Assembly (NCBI GenBank): GCA_963680875.1 | Contig: OY804575.1 | Span: 33,949,103 to 34,013,102 of the forward strand | DNA: 64,000 bases | DNA from: Bathymodiolus brooksi | Taxonomy: Eukaryota > Mollusca > Bivalvia > Mytilida > Modiolidae | Reading direction: 5' to 3' | Part shown: positions 10,901 through 24,401 of the stretch, in pieces | How positions within the stretch are numbered: the first letter of the stretch is position 1 | Layout: every line of letters starts with the position of its first letter | The notes under the pieces: model-generated | Database searches by the model: none | Seen by the model: only the letters and a program-made list of their open reading frames with translations | What the model was told of the DNA's origin: nothing | Made by a program: the position numbers and the translations under genes

Positions 10901-13788
10901 TGACTTAACGTTAAGTTGATTTGTTTATGTTGTAGGTTTTATCCAGTCTACTACCGGTATATGACTTAATGTTAAGTTGATTTGTTTATGTTGTAGTTTT
11001 TATCCAGTCTACTACAGGTATATGACTTAATGTTAAGTTGATTTGTTTATGTTGTAGGTTTTATCCAGTCTACTACAGGTATATGACTTAATGTTAAGTT
11101 GATTTGTTTATGTTGTAGGTTTTATCCAGTCTACTACTGGTATATGACTTAATGTTAAGTTGATTTGTTTATGTTGTAGTTTTTATCCAGTCTACTACAG
11201 GTATATGACTTAATGTTAAGTTGATTTGTTTATGTTGTAGGTTTTATCCAGTCTACTACCGGTATATGACTTTATGTTAAGTTGATTTGTTTATGTTGTA
11301 GGTTTTATCCAGTCTACTACCGGTATATGACTTAATGTTAAGTTGATTTGTTTATGTTGTAGGTTTTATCCAGTCTACTACTGGTATATGACTTAATGTT
11401 AAGTTGATTTGTTTATGTTGTAGGTTTTATCCAGTCTACTACAGGTATATGACTTAATGTTAAGTTGATTTGTTTATGTTGTAGGTTTTATCCAGTCTAC
11501 TACTGGTATATGACTTAATGTTAAGTTGATTTGTTTATGTTGTAGGTTTTATCCAGTCTACTACAGGTATATGACTTAATGTTAAGTTGATTTGTTTATG
11601 TTGTAGTTTTTATCCAGTCTACTACTGGTATATGACTTAATGTTAAGTTGATTTGTTTATGTTGTAGGTTTTATCCAGTCTACTACAGGTATATGACTTA
11701 ATGTTAAGTTGATTTGTTTATGTTGTAGGTTTTATCCAGTCTACTACTGGTATATGACTTAATGTTAAGTTGATTTGTTTATGTTGTAGTTTTTATCCAG
11801 TCTACTACAGGTATATGACTTAATGTTAAGTTGATTTGTTTATGTTGTAGGTTTTATCCAGTCTACTACAGGTATATGACTTAATGTTAAGTTGATTTGT
11901 TTATGTTGTAGTTTTTATCCAGTCTACTACAGGTATATGACTTAATGTTAAGTTGATTTGTTTATGTTGTAGGTTTTATCCAGTCTACTACAGGTATATG
12001 ACTTAATGTTAAGTTGATTTGTTTATGTTGTAGGTTTTATCCAGTCTACTACAGGTATATGACTTAATGTTAAGTTGATTTGTTTATGTTGTAGGTTTTA
12101 TCCAGTGTACTACAGGTATATGACTTAATGTTAAGTTGATTTGTTTATGTTGTAGTTTTTATCCAGTCTACTACAGGTATATGACTTAATGTTAAGTTGA
12201 TTTGTTTATGTTGTAGGTTTTATCCAGTCTACTACCGGTATATGACTTTATGTTAAGTTGATTTGTTTATGTTGTAGGTTTTATCCAGTCTACTACCGGT
12301 ATATGACTTAATGTTAAGTTGATTTGTTTATGTTGTAGTTTTTATCCAGTCTACTACCGGTATATGACTTAATGTTAAGTTGATTTGTTTATGTTGTAGG
12401 TTTTATCCAGTCTACTACAGGTATATGACTTAATGTTAAGTTGATTTGTTTATGTTGTAGTTTTTATCCAGTCTACTACAGGTATATGACTTAATGTTAA
12501 GTTGATTTGTTTATGTTGTAGGTTTTATCCAGTCTACTACCGGTATATGACTTTATGTTAAGTTGATTTGTTTATGTTGTAGGTTTTATCCAGTCTACTA
12601 CCGGTATATGACTTAATGTTAAGTTGATTTGTTTATGTTGTAGTTTTTATCCAGTCTACTACCGGTATATGACTTAATGTTAAGTTGATTTGTTTATGTT
12701 GTAGGTTTTATCCAGTCTACTACCGGTATATGACTTTATGTTAAGTTGATTTGTTTATGTTGTAGGTTTTATCCAGTCTACTACCGGTATATGACTTTAT
12801 GTTAAGTTGATTTGTTTATGTTGTAGGTTTTATCCAGTCTACTACCGGTATATGACTTAATGTTAAGTTGATTTGTTTATGTTGTAGTTTTTATCCAGTC
12901 TACTACCGGTATATGACTTAATGTTAAGTTGATTTGTTTATGTTGTAGGTTTTATCCAGTCTACTACCGGTATATGACTTAATGTTAAGTTGATTTGATT
13001 ATGTTGTAGGTTTTATCCAGTCTACTACTGGTATATGACTTAATGTTAAGTTGATTTGTTTATGTTGTAGTTTTTATCCAGTCTACTACAGGTATATGAC
13101 TTAATGTTAAGTTGATTTGTTTATGTTGTAGGTTTTATCCAGTCTACTACAGGTATATGACTTAATGTTAAGTTGATTTGTTTATGTTGTAGGTTTTATC
13201 CAGTCTACTACCGGTATATGACTTAATGTTAAGTTGATTTGTTTATGTTGTAGTTTTTATCCAGTCTACTACCGGTATATGACTTAATGTTAAGTTGATT
13301 TGTTTATGTTGTAGGTTTTATCCAGTCTACTACCGGTATATGACTTAATGTTAAGTTGATTTGTTTATGTTGTAGGTTTTATCCAGTCTACTACCGGTAT
13401 ATGACTTTATGTTAAGTTGATTTGTTTATGTTGTAGGTTTTATCCAGTCTACTACTGGTATATGACTTAATGTTAAGTTGATTTGTTTATGTTGTAGGTT
13501 TTATCCAGTCTACTACAGGTATATGACTTAATGTTAAGTTGATTTGTTTATGTTGTAGGTTTTATCCAGTCTACTACTGGTATATGACTTAATGTTAAGT
13601 TGATTTGTTTATGTTGTAGGTTTTATCCAGTCTACTACCGGTATATGACTTAATGTTAAGTTGATTTGTTTATGTTGTAGGTTTTATCCGGTATATGACT
13701 TAATGTTAAGTTGATTTGTTTATGTTGTAGGTTTTATCCAGTCTACTACAGGTATATGACTTAATGTTAAGTTGATTTGTTTATGTTG
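7917..13788 (+). repeat. 61-bp minisatellite, first copy (about 96 units), splice-acceptor derived
   Basis: The unit runs TATATGACTTAATGTTAAG, TTGATTTGTTTATGTTGTAG, then GTTTTATCCAG, TCTACTAC and CGG/CAG/CTG before the next TATATGAC. The stretch TAG|GTTTTATCCAG.CTACTA matches the intron 3/exon 4 boundary at 24399-24418 apart from one base. Two common variants are G or T after the TAG, and CCGG, CTGG or CAGG near the end. Rare landmark units are ATGTTTTAGG at 8681, a 50-bp unit near 10463, TTAACGTTAAG near 10905, CCAGTGTACT near 12102 and TTTGATTATG near 12994. The array runs directly into the N gap. Confidence 0.97.
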
Positions 13789-13988
13789 NNNNNNNNNNNN
13801 NNNNNNNNNNNNNNNNNNNNNNNNNNNNNNNNNNNNNNNNNNNNNNNNNNNNNNNNNNNNNNNNNNNNNNNNNNNNNNNNNNNNNNNNNNNNNNNNNNNN
13901 NNNNNNNNNNNNNNNNNNNNNNNNNNNNNNNNNNNNNNNNNNNNNNNNNNNNNNNNNNNNNNNNNNNNNNNNNNNNNNNNNNNNNNNN
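13789..13988. other. assembly gap of exactly 200 N
   Basis: 200 consecutive N. The round number suggests a placeholder of unknown true size. The left side is inside the 61-bp array; the right side starts inside the right end of the hAT-like element, at the equivalent of 5846. Confidence 0.99.
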
Positions 13989-14435
13989 TAGACCGATAGA
14001 ATTTTTACTAGACACAGGCTTCGGACTACCGCTTAACGTCGAACACTGCTTCTGGCCACAAAACTGTCACCAATGACATAGTGTTTAACCTATTCAGACA
14101 CCTACACTTGGTAGGGGTTTCACATGTCAGTTTGTTATAACTGTCGAGGCCTTTCTCTCTCATTAAGTTTGATAGTTACGATATTGATGATAAATTGCAG
14201 AAATTGACACCAATGACCCGAACGAACCCTAGAATTATAACAAACAATGTAGATGTTTCAAAACAATGTATAATAGCATAAGTTAATTTACCTATAGATG
14301 GTATTTGAATATTGAATTTATTTTTCTTTTGAAAATATTACTTCCTTTATAAGTGATAAATATATGGGTTAAAAATAATTCATTATCTTTATTTATATAG
14401 ATTGCTTATTAAGTAAATATTGTATTTGTTTTCAG

Positions 14436-14524
14436 GATGCATGCACAATAAAGAAAATTGTTCAAAACAAGAAGATAGAATTACAGACAAGAAGACTCCA
14501 GACTCCATTAAATGAAAGAAAACG
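14436..14524 (+). CDS. PBRM1: second copy of PBRM1 exon 2
   Basis: Same sequence as 6293-6381 with intact acceptor and donor. Exons 2 plus 3 total 368 nt, not a multiple of three. Including both copies in one mRNA would shift the frame, so only one copy can be used. Likely an assembly duplicate. Confidence 0.7.
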
Positions 14525-15478
14525 GTATGGAACATTATAACATTCCTTTCAGCTATTTCACTTAAGCATACTCCACACCTAAGGAAGGCTCTTTAAAACA
14601 ATAGTATGAATGGTTCCTTTAAATATTGATATGAAGGAAGATTTTTAAGAAAATGTCTGCCAACAATTCATCTCTGTGATATCATTGAAATAGAATAAGG
14701 CCAAATAAAAAATAGGTATAATTTTACCCTTGACCCTAAAACATTTTTTTTCTTTCTTTAAAAAACTTTACTATACAAGGAAGGTATACAAATATTGTTT
14801 TACTTTATTGGTCTAGTATATAACAGGCTTTTCAATAAGGGGTGGTACCAGGTACTTTTACCTGCCTAAAATGGTATTTGGTACCTCCTAATTTTAAAGA
14901 GTGTTGTTTTAGATATTCATGAAAATTGTTCAAATTTAATATAAAAAAAAAGTACCGCCTGTAAATAGTGAAGTACTGGTAAACTTGAAAGATATTGAAA
15001 GCCCTGTATAAATTACAGTCTTCTGGTACTGTCAACTCTGGTTATTTACATACAGTATGTGTTTTGTGTTATCTGGAGTATTTGATTTGGATGCATTCCA
15101 GTAAATAGAAGTTTCAGATGAGTATCAAACCAACAAAATGAGTTATTTTGTGGAAAAGGGACTGAAATTCTTAAATTTTACATATTTAGAAGTCGCACAC
15201 AAAATGTTATTTTTCATCTAATTTTCGTGCATTTTATTTTCCCTTGAATTGATTGTAACAAGGGCTTCAGGTAGTATTCCAGTTTATTTACTCTATCAGT
15301 TATGGTTTTTGAGATAAACATTGGAGTAAAACTGATGCAGGAGGAAGCCCTAGTGGACTTGCTGTGGTCATATCATGCTGCCTCTTGCATGGTCCTTTGT
15401 TTAAAAATGTAATATGGTAGATGTACCAAAAGTATGAATATTTGAGAAAACTTGATGATTGTATTTGTTTATCTATAG

Positions 15479-15757
15479 AAGAAAAGAATCCAAGATGATA
15501 ATAAGAATGACTGATGTTTGTGCCGACTTACAGTACCCATCAGATGATGGAATACCGCAGCCGATTTTATTTGATGATGAAGATGATGAGAATATCCTTG
15601 ATCAGAGTCAGATTGATTTTGATGATGAGTCTGGTACAGAAACAGTTATGTCTGAGGATGAAAGTCCATACTGGACATTACTGAATGCTGTTAAAACTTA
15701 CAGAGATGATACAGGCCAAACCATTTATGAACCATTTGTTAAGTTGCCAAGTAAAAG
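15479..15757 (+). CDS. PBRM1: second copy of PBRM1 exon 3
   Basis: Same sequence as 7336-7614 with intact splice signals, offset by 8143. It sits nearer to exon 4 and is equally able to join it (AG|G Arg codon). Likely the other haplotype of the same exon. Confidence 0.7.
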
Positions 15758-16059
15758 GTCAGTACATGTATTTATTGCAAGTGCTTTTGGTAAAAATGTT
15801 TTGAAGAATGATTTTGAAAGTATTTGTAAAACAATTTTTGCTTGATATTGTAGCATATCAGATACATTATTCCCATTGTCACACAACTTCCTTTCTCTTT
15901 AATCAGTTAATTTTCTAATTTTACATGTTGTACTGCCACCACACTAGGGTTAGTGTTATAGGTGCCTAATGCCACTTTCAGACAGCCTCTGTGACTACAC
16001 AAGATGTACATTTCAATTACAGGTTTAATATTTATGTTCATTTAAGTTGTAAAGTAAGT

Positions 16060-19000
16060 TTTATATGACTTAATGTTAAGTTGATTTGTTTATGTTGTAG
16101 TTTTTATCCAGTCTACTACCGGTATATGACTTAATGTTAAGTTGATTTGTTTATGTTGTAGTTTTTATCCAGTCTACTACCGGTATATGACTTAATGTTA
16201 AGTTGATTTGTTTATGTTGTAGGTTTTATCCAGTCTACTACCGGTATATGACTTAATGTTAAGTTGATTTGTTTATGTTGTAGTTTTTATCCAGTCTACT
16301 ACAGGTATATGACTTAATGTTAAGTTGATTTGTTTATGTTGTAGTTTTTATCCAGTCTACTACAGGTATATGACTTAATGTTAAGTTGATTTGTTTATGT
16401 TGTAGTTTTTATCCAGTCTACTACTGGTATATGACTTAATGTTAAGTTGATTTGTTTATGTTGTAGTTTTTATCCAGTCTACTACCGGTATATGACTTAA
16501 TGTTAAGTTGATTTGTTTATGTTGTAGTTTTTATCCAGTCTACTACAGGTATATGACTTAATGTTAAGTTGATTTGTTTATGTTGTAGTTTTTATCCAGT
16601 CTACTACCGGTATATGACTTAATGTTAAGTTGATTTGTTTATGTTGTAGTTTTTATCCAGTCTACTACAGGTATATGACTTAATGTTAAGTTGATTTGTT
16701 TATGTTGTAGTTTTTATCCAGTCTACTACAGGTATATGACTTAATGTTAAGTTGATTTGTTTATGTTGTAGGTTTTATCCAGTCTACTACAGGTATATGA
16801 CTTAATGTTAAGTTGATTTGTTTATGTTGTAGTTTTTATCCAGTCTACTACCGGTATATGACTTAATGTTAAGTTGATTTGTTTATGTTGTAGGTTTTAT
16901 CCAGTCTACTACAGGTATATGACTTAATGTTAAGTTGATTTGTTTATGTTGTAGGTTTTATCCAGTCTACTACTGGTATATGACTTAATGTTAAGTTGAT
17001 TTGTTTATGTTGTAGTTTTTATCCAGTCTACTACAGGTATATGACTTAATGTTAAGTTGATTTGTTTATGTTGTAGTTTTTATCCAGTCTACTACCGGTA
17101 TATGACTTAATGTTAAGTTGATTTGTTTATGTTTTAGGTTTTATCCAGTCTACTACCGGTATATGACTTAATGTTAAGTTGATTTGTTTATGTTGTAGGT
17201 TTTATCCAGTCTACTACAGGTATATGACTTAATGTTAAGTTGATTTGTTTATGTTGTAGGTTTTATCCAGTCTACTACAGGTATATGACTTAATGTTAAG
17301 TTGATTTGTTTATGTTGTAGTTTTTATCCAGTCTACTACAGGTATATGACTTAATGTTAAGTTGATTTGTTTATGTTGTAGTTTTTATCCAGTCTACTAC
17401 AGGTATATGACTTTATGTTAAGTTGATTTGTTTATGTTGTAGGTTTTATCCAGTCTACTACCGGTATATGACTTAATGTTAAGTTGATTTGTTTATGTTG
17501 TAGGTTTTATCCAGTCTACTACAGGTATATGACTTAATGTTAAGTTGATTTGTTTATGTTGTAGTTTTTATCCAGTCTACTACTGGTATATGACTTAATG
17601 TTAAGTTGATTTGTTTATGTTGTAGGTTTTATCCAGTCTACTACAGGTATATGACTTAATGTTAAGTTGATTTGTTTATGTTGTAGGTTTTATCCAGTCT
17701 ACTACTGGTATATGACTTAATGTTAAGTTGATTTGTTTATGTTGTAGGTTTTATCCAGTCTACTACTGGTATATGACTTAATGTTAAGTTGATTTGTTTA
17801 TGTTGTAGGTTTTATCCAGTCTACTACTGGTATATGACTTAATGTTAAGTTGATTTGTTTATGTTGTAGGTTTTATCCAGTCTACTACAGGTATATGACT
17901 TAATGTTAAGTTGATTTGTTTATGTTGTAGTTTTTATCCAGTCTACTACTGGTATATGACTTAATGTTAAGTTGATTTGTTTATGTTGTAGTTTTTATCC
18001 AGTCTACTACCGGTATATGACTTAATGTTAAGTTGATTTGTTTATGTTGTAGGTTTTATCCAGTCTACTACTGGTATATGACTTAATGTTAAGTTGATTT
18101 GTTTATGTTGTAGGTTTTATCCAGTCTACTACAGGTATATGACTTAATGTTAAGTTGATTTGTTTATGTTGTAGTTTTTATCCAGTCTACTACTGGTATA
18201 TGACTTAATGTTAAGTTGATTTGTTTATGTTGTAGTTTTTATCCAGTCTACTACCGGTATATGACTTAATGTTAAGTTGATTTGTTTATGTTGTAGGTTT
18301 TATCCAGTCTACTACCGGTATATGACTTAATGTTAAGTTGATTTGTTTATGTTGTAGGTTTTATCCAGTCTACTACAGGTATATGACTTAATGTTAAGTT
18401 GATTTGTTTATGTTGTAGGTTTTATCCAGTCTACTACAGGTATATGACTTAATGTTAAGTTGATTTGTTTATGTTGTAGTTTTTATCCAGTCTACTACAG
18501 GTATATGACTTAATGTTAAGTTGATTTGTTTATGTTGTAGTTTTTATCCAGTCTACTACAGGTATATGACTTAATGTTAAGTTGATTTGTTTATGTTGTA
18601 GGTTTTATCCAGTCTACTACCGGTATATGACTTTATGTTAAGTTGATTTGTTTATGTTGTAGTTTTTATCCAGTCTACTACAGGTATATGACTTAATGTT
18701 AAGTTGATTTGTTTATGTTGTAGGTTTTATCCAGTCTACTACCGGTATATGACTTAATGTTAAGTTGATTTGTTTATGTTGTAGTTTTTATCCAGTCTAC
18801 TACCGGTATATGACTTTATGTTAAGTTGATTTGTTTATGTTGTAGTTTTTATCCAGTCTACTACCGGTATATGACTTAATGTTAAGTTGATTTGTTTATG
18901 TTGTAGGTTTTATCCAGTCTACTACCGGTATATGACTTAATGTTAAGTTGATTTGTTTATGTTGTAGTTTTTATCCAGTCTACTACTGGTATATGACTTA

Positions 19001-22000
19001 ATGTTAAGTTGATTTGTTTATGTTGTAGGTTTTATCCAGTCTACTACAGGTATATGACTTAATGTTAAGTTGATTTGTTTATGTTGTAGGTTTTATCTGG
19101 TATATGACTTAATGTTAAGTTGATTTGTTTATGTTGTAGTTTTTATCCAGTCTACTACTGGTATATGACTTAATGTTAAGTTGATTTGTTTATGTTGTAG
19201 GTTTTATCCAGTCTACTACTGGTATATGACTTAATGTTAAGTTGATTTGTTTATGTTGTAGGTTTTATCCAGTCTACTACTGGTATATGACTTAATGTTA
19301 AGTTGATTTGTTTATGTTGTAGTTTTTATCCAGTCTACTACCGGTATATGACTTAATGTTAAGTTGATTTGTTTATGTTGTAGGTTTTATCCAGTCTACT
19401 ACAGGTATATGACTTAATGTTAAGTTGATTTGTTTATGTTGTAGTTTTTATCCAGTCTACTACCGGTATATGACTTAATGTTAAGTTGATTTGTTTATGT
19501 TGTAGGTTTTATCCAGTCTACTACTGGTATATGACTTAATGTTAAGTTGATTTGTTTATGTTGTAGGTTTTATCCAGTCTACTACCGGTATATGACTTAA
19601 TGTTAAGTTGATTTGTTTATGTTGTAGTTTTTATCCAGTCTACTACTGGTATATGACTTAATGTTAAGTTGATTTGTTTATGTTGTAGGTTTTATCCAGT
19701 CTACTACTGGTATATGACTTAATGTTAAGTTGATTTGTTTATGTTGTAGGTTTTATCCAGTCTACTACTGGTATATGACTTAATGTTAAGTTGATTTGTT
19801 TATGTTGTAGTTTTTATCCAGTCTACTACAGGTATATGACTTAATGTTAAGTTGATTTGTTTATGTTGTAGGTTTTATCCAGTCTACTACCGGTATATGA
19901 CTTAATGTTAAGCTGATTTGTTTATGTTGTAGTTTTTATCCAGTCTACTACAGGTATATGACTTAATGTTAAGTTGATTTGTTTATGTTGTAGGTTTTAT
20001 CCAGTCTACTACAGGTATATGACTTAATGTTAAGTTGATTTGTTTATGTTGTAGTTTTTATCCAGTCTACTACTGGTATATGACTTAATGTTAAGTTGAT
20101 TTGTTTATGTTGTAGGTTTTATCTGGTATATGACTTAATGTTAAGTTGATTTGTTTATGTTGTAGTTTTTATCCAGTCTACTACAGGTATATGACTTAAT
20201 GTTAAGTTGATTTGTTTATGTTGTAGGTTTTATCCAGTCTACTACCGGTATATGACTTAATGTTAAGTTGATTTGTTTATGTTGTAGGTTTTATCCAGTC
20301 TACTACCGGTATATGACTTAATGTTAAGTTGATTTGTTTATGTTGTAGTTTTTATCCAGTCTACTACAGGTATATGACTTAATGTTAAGTTGATTTGTTT
20401 ATGTTGTAGGTTTTATCCAGTCTACTACCGGTATATGACTTTATGTTAAGTTGATTTGTTTATGTTGTAGGTTTTATCCAGTCTACTACCGGTATATGAC
20501 TTAATGTTAAGTTGATTTGTTTATGTTGTAGTTTTTATCCAGTCTACTACTGGTATATGACTTAACGTTAAGTTGATTTGTTTATGTTGTAGGTTTTATC
20601 CAGTCTACTACCGGTATATGACTTAATGTTAAGTTGATTTGTTTATGTTGTAGTTTTTATCCAGTCTACTACAGGTATATGACTTAATGTTAAGTTGATT
20701 TGTTTATGTTGTAGGTTTTATCCAGTCTACTACAGGTATATGACTTAATGTTAAGTTGATTTGTTTATGTTGTAGGTTTTATCCAGTCTACTACTGGTAT
20801 ATGACTTAATGTTAAGTTGATTTGTTTATGTTGTAGTTTTTATCCAGTCTACTACAGGTATATGACTTAATGTTAAGTTGATTTGTTTATGTTGTAGGTT
20901 TTATCCAGTCTACTACCGGTATATGACTTTATGTTAAGTTGATTTGTTTATGTTGTAGGTTTTATCCAGTCTACTACCGGTATATGACTTAATGTTAAGT
21001 TGATTTGTTTATGTTGTAGGTTTTATCCAGTCTACTACTGGTATATGACTTAATGTTAAGTTGATTTGTTTATGTTGTAGTTTTTATCCAGTCTACTACA
21101 GGTATATGACTTAATGTTAAGTTGATTTGTTTATGTTGTAGGTTTTATCCAGTCTACTACAGGTATATGACTTAATGTTAAGTTGATTTGTTTATGTTGT
21201 AGGTTTTATCCAGTGTACTACAGGTATATGACTTAATGTTAAGTTGATTTGTTTATGTTGTAGTTTTTATCCAGTCTACTACAGGTATATGACTTAATGT
21301 TAAGTTGATTTGTTTATGTTGTAGGTTTTATCCAGTCTACTACCGGTATATGACTTTATGTTAAGTTGATTTGTTTATGTTGTAGGTTTTATCCAGTCTA
21401 CTACCGGTATATGACTTAATGTTAAGTTGATTTGTTTATGTTGTAGTTTTTATCCAGTCTACTACCGGTATATGACTTAATGTTAAGTTGATTTGTTTAT
21501 GTTGTAGGTTTTATCCAGTCTACTACAGGTATATGACTTAATGTTAAGTTGATTTGTTTATGTTGTAGTTTTTATCCAGTCTACTACAGGTATATGACTT
21601 AATGTTAAGTTGATTTGTTTATGTTGTAGGTTTTATCCAGTCTACTACCGGTATATGACTTTATGTTAAGTTGATTTGTTTATGTTGTAGGTTTTATCCA
21701 GTCTACTACCGGTATATGACTTAATGTTAAGTTGATTTGTTTATGTTGTAGTTTTTATCCAGTCTACTACCGGTATATGACTTAATGTTAAGTTGATTTG
21801 TTTATGTTGTAGGTTTTATCCAGTCTACTACCGGTATATGACTTTATGTTAAGTTGATTTGTTTATGTTGTAGGTTTTATCCAGTCTACTACCGGTATAT
21901 GACTTTATGTTAAGTTGATTTGTTTATGTTGTAGGTTTTATCCAGTCTACTACCGGTATATGACTTAATGTTAAGTTGATTTGTTTATGTTGTAGTTTTT

Positions 22001-24390
22001 ATCCAGTCTACTACCGGTATATGACTTAATGTTAAGTTGATTTGTTTATGTTGTAGGTTTTATCCAGTCTACTACCGGTATATGACTTAATGTTAAGTTG
22101 ATTTGATTATGTTGTAGGTTTTATCCAGTCTACTACTGGTATATGACTTAATGTTAAGTTGATTTGTTTATGTTGTAGTTTTTATCCAGTCTACTACAGG
22201 TATATGACTTAATGTTAAGTTGATTTGTTTATGTTGTAGGTTTTATCCAGTCTACTACAGGTATATGACTTAATGTTAAGTTGATTTGTTTATGTTGTAG
22301 GTTTTATCCAGTCTACTACTGGTATATGACTTAATGTTAAGTTGATTTGTTTATGTTGTAGTTTTTATCCAGTCTACTACAGGTATATGACTTAATGTTA
22401 AGTTGATTTGTTTATGTTGTAGTTTTTATCCAGTCTACTACAGGTATATGACTTAATGTTAAGTTGATTTGTTTATGTTGTAGGTTTTATCCAGTCTACT
22501 ACCGGTATATGACTTAATGTTAAGTTGATTTGTTTATGTTGTAGTTTTTATCCAGTCTACTACCGGTATATGACTTAATGTTAAGTTGATTTGTTTATGT
22601 TGTAGGTTTTATCCAGTCTACTACCGGTATATGACTTAATGTTAAGTTGATTTGTTTATGTTGTAGTTTTTATCCAGTCTACTACCGGTATATGACTTTA
22701 TGTTAAGTTGATTTGTTTATGTTGTAGGTTTTATCCAGTCTACTACCGGTATATGACTTAATGTTAAGTTGATTTGTTTATGTTGTAGGTTTTATCCGGT
22801 ATATGACTTAATGTTAAGTTGATTTGTTTATGTTGTAGGTTTTATCCAGTCTACTACAGGTATATGACTTAATGTTAAGTTGATTTGTTTATGTTGTAGG
22901 TTTTATCCAGTCTACTACAGGTATATGACTTAATGTTAAGTTGATTTGTTTATGTTGTAGTTTTTATCCAGTCTACTACAGGTATATGACTTAATGTTAA
23001 GTTGATTTGTTTATGTTGTAGTTTTTATCCAGTCTACTACAGGTATATGACTTAATGTTAAGTTGATTTGTTTATGTTGTAGGTTTTATCCAGTCTACTA
23101 CCGGTATATGACTTAATGTTAAGTTGATTTGTTTATGTTGTAGTTTTTATCCAGTCTACTACAGGTATATGACTTAATGTTAAGTTGATTTGTTTATGTT
23201 GTAGGTTTTATCCAGTCTACTACCGGTATATGACTTAATGTTAAGTTGATTTGTTTATGTTGTAGTTTTTATCCAGTCTACTACAGGTATATGACTTAAT
23301 GTTAAGTTGATTTGTTTATGTTGTAGGTTTTATCCAGTCTACTACTGGTATATGACATAATGTTAAGTTGATTTGTTTATGTTGTAGTTTTTATCCAGTC
23401 TACTACAGGTATATGACTTAATGTTAAGTTGATTTGTTTATGTTGTAGGTTTTATCCAGTCTACTACCGGTATATGACTTAATGTTAAGTTGATTTGTTT
23501 ATGTTGTAGGTTTTATCCAGTCTACTACTGGTATATGACTTAATGTTAAGTTGATTTGTTTATGTTGTAGTTTTTATCCAGTCTACTACAGGTATATGAC
23601 TTAATGTTAAGTTGATTTGTTTATGTTGTAGGTTTTATCTGGTATATGACTTAATGTTAAGTTGATTTGTTTATGTTGTAGGTTTTATCTGGTATATGAC
23701 TTTATGTTAAGTTGATTTGTTTATGTTGTAGGTTTTATCCAGTCTACTACCGGTATATGACTTAATGTTAAGTTGATTTGTTTATGTTGTAGTTTTTATC
23801 CAGTCTACTACAGGTATATGACTTAATGTTAAGTTGATTTGTTTATGTTGTAGTTTTTATCCAGTCTACTACAGGTATATGACTTAATGTTAAGTTGATT
23901 TGTTTATGTTGTAGTTTTTATCCAGTCTACTACAGGTATATGACTTAATGTTAAGTTGATTTGTTTATGTTGTAGGTTTTATCCAGTCTACTACAGGTAT
24001 ATGACTTAATGTTAAGTTGATTTGTTTATGTTGTAGTTTTTATCCAGTCTACTACAGGTATATGACTTAATGTTAAGTTGATTTGTTTATGTTGTAGTTT
24101 TTATCCAGTCTACTACCGGTATATGACTTTATGTTAAGTTGATTTGTTTATGTTGTAGGTTTTATCCAGTCTACTACAGGTATATGACTTAATGTTAAGT
24201 TGATTTGTTTATGTTGTAGTTTTTATCCAGTCTACTACTGGTATATGACTTAATGTTAAGTTGATTTGTTTATGTTGTAGGTTTTATCCAGTCTACTACA
24301 GGTATATGACTTAATGTTAAGTTGATTTGTTTATGTTGTAGGTTTTATCCAGTCTACTACAGGTATATGACTTAATGTTAAGTTGATTTT
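16060..24390 (+). repeat. 61-bp minisatellite, second copy (about 137 units), ends at exon 4
   Basis: Same unit as 7917-13788, continuing up to the real exon 4 acceptor. The last unit grades into TTGATTTTTTTTTTTCTAG|G: the genuine acceptor has a T-rich tract where array units have TTGTTTATGTTG. The landmark variants appear in the same order as in the first copy: ATGTTTTAGG at 17129, TTAACG near 20562, CCAGTGTACT near 21210, TTTGATTATG near 22102 and TTTTATCCGG at 22790. Offsets change by whole units, so this is another version of the same array. Confidence 0.97.
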
Positions 24391-24401
24391 TTTTTTTCTA
24401 G

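Larger units (their letters stand above)
13989..16063 (+). repeat. duplicate of 5846-7920 (offset 8143), probable unmerged haplotype
   Basis: From the first base after the gap the sequence repeats 5846-7920 with no difference that I noticed. It carries second copies of exon 2, exon 3, the MITE-like element and the start of the 61-bp array. No other part of the gene is duplicated. Its position at a gap and the colinearity of the following arrays suggest overlapping contigs that were not merged. Confidence 0.85.

Noticed and set aside
13767..14076. Open frames across the N run
   Set aside because: They consist of unknown bases.
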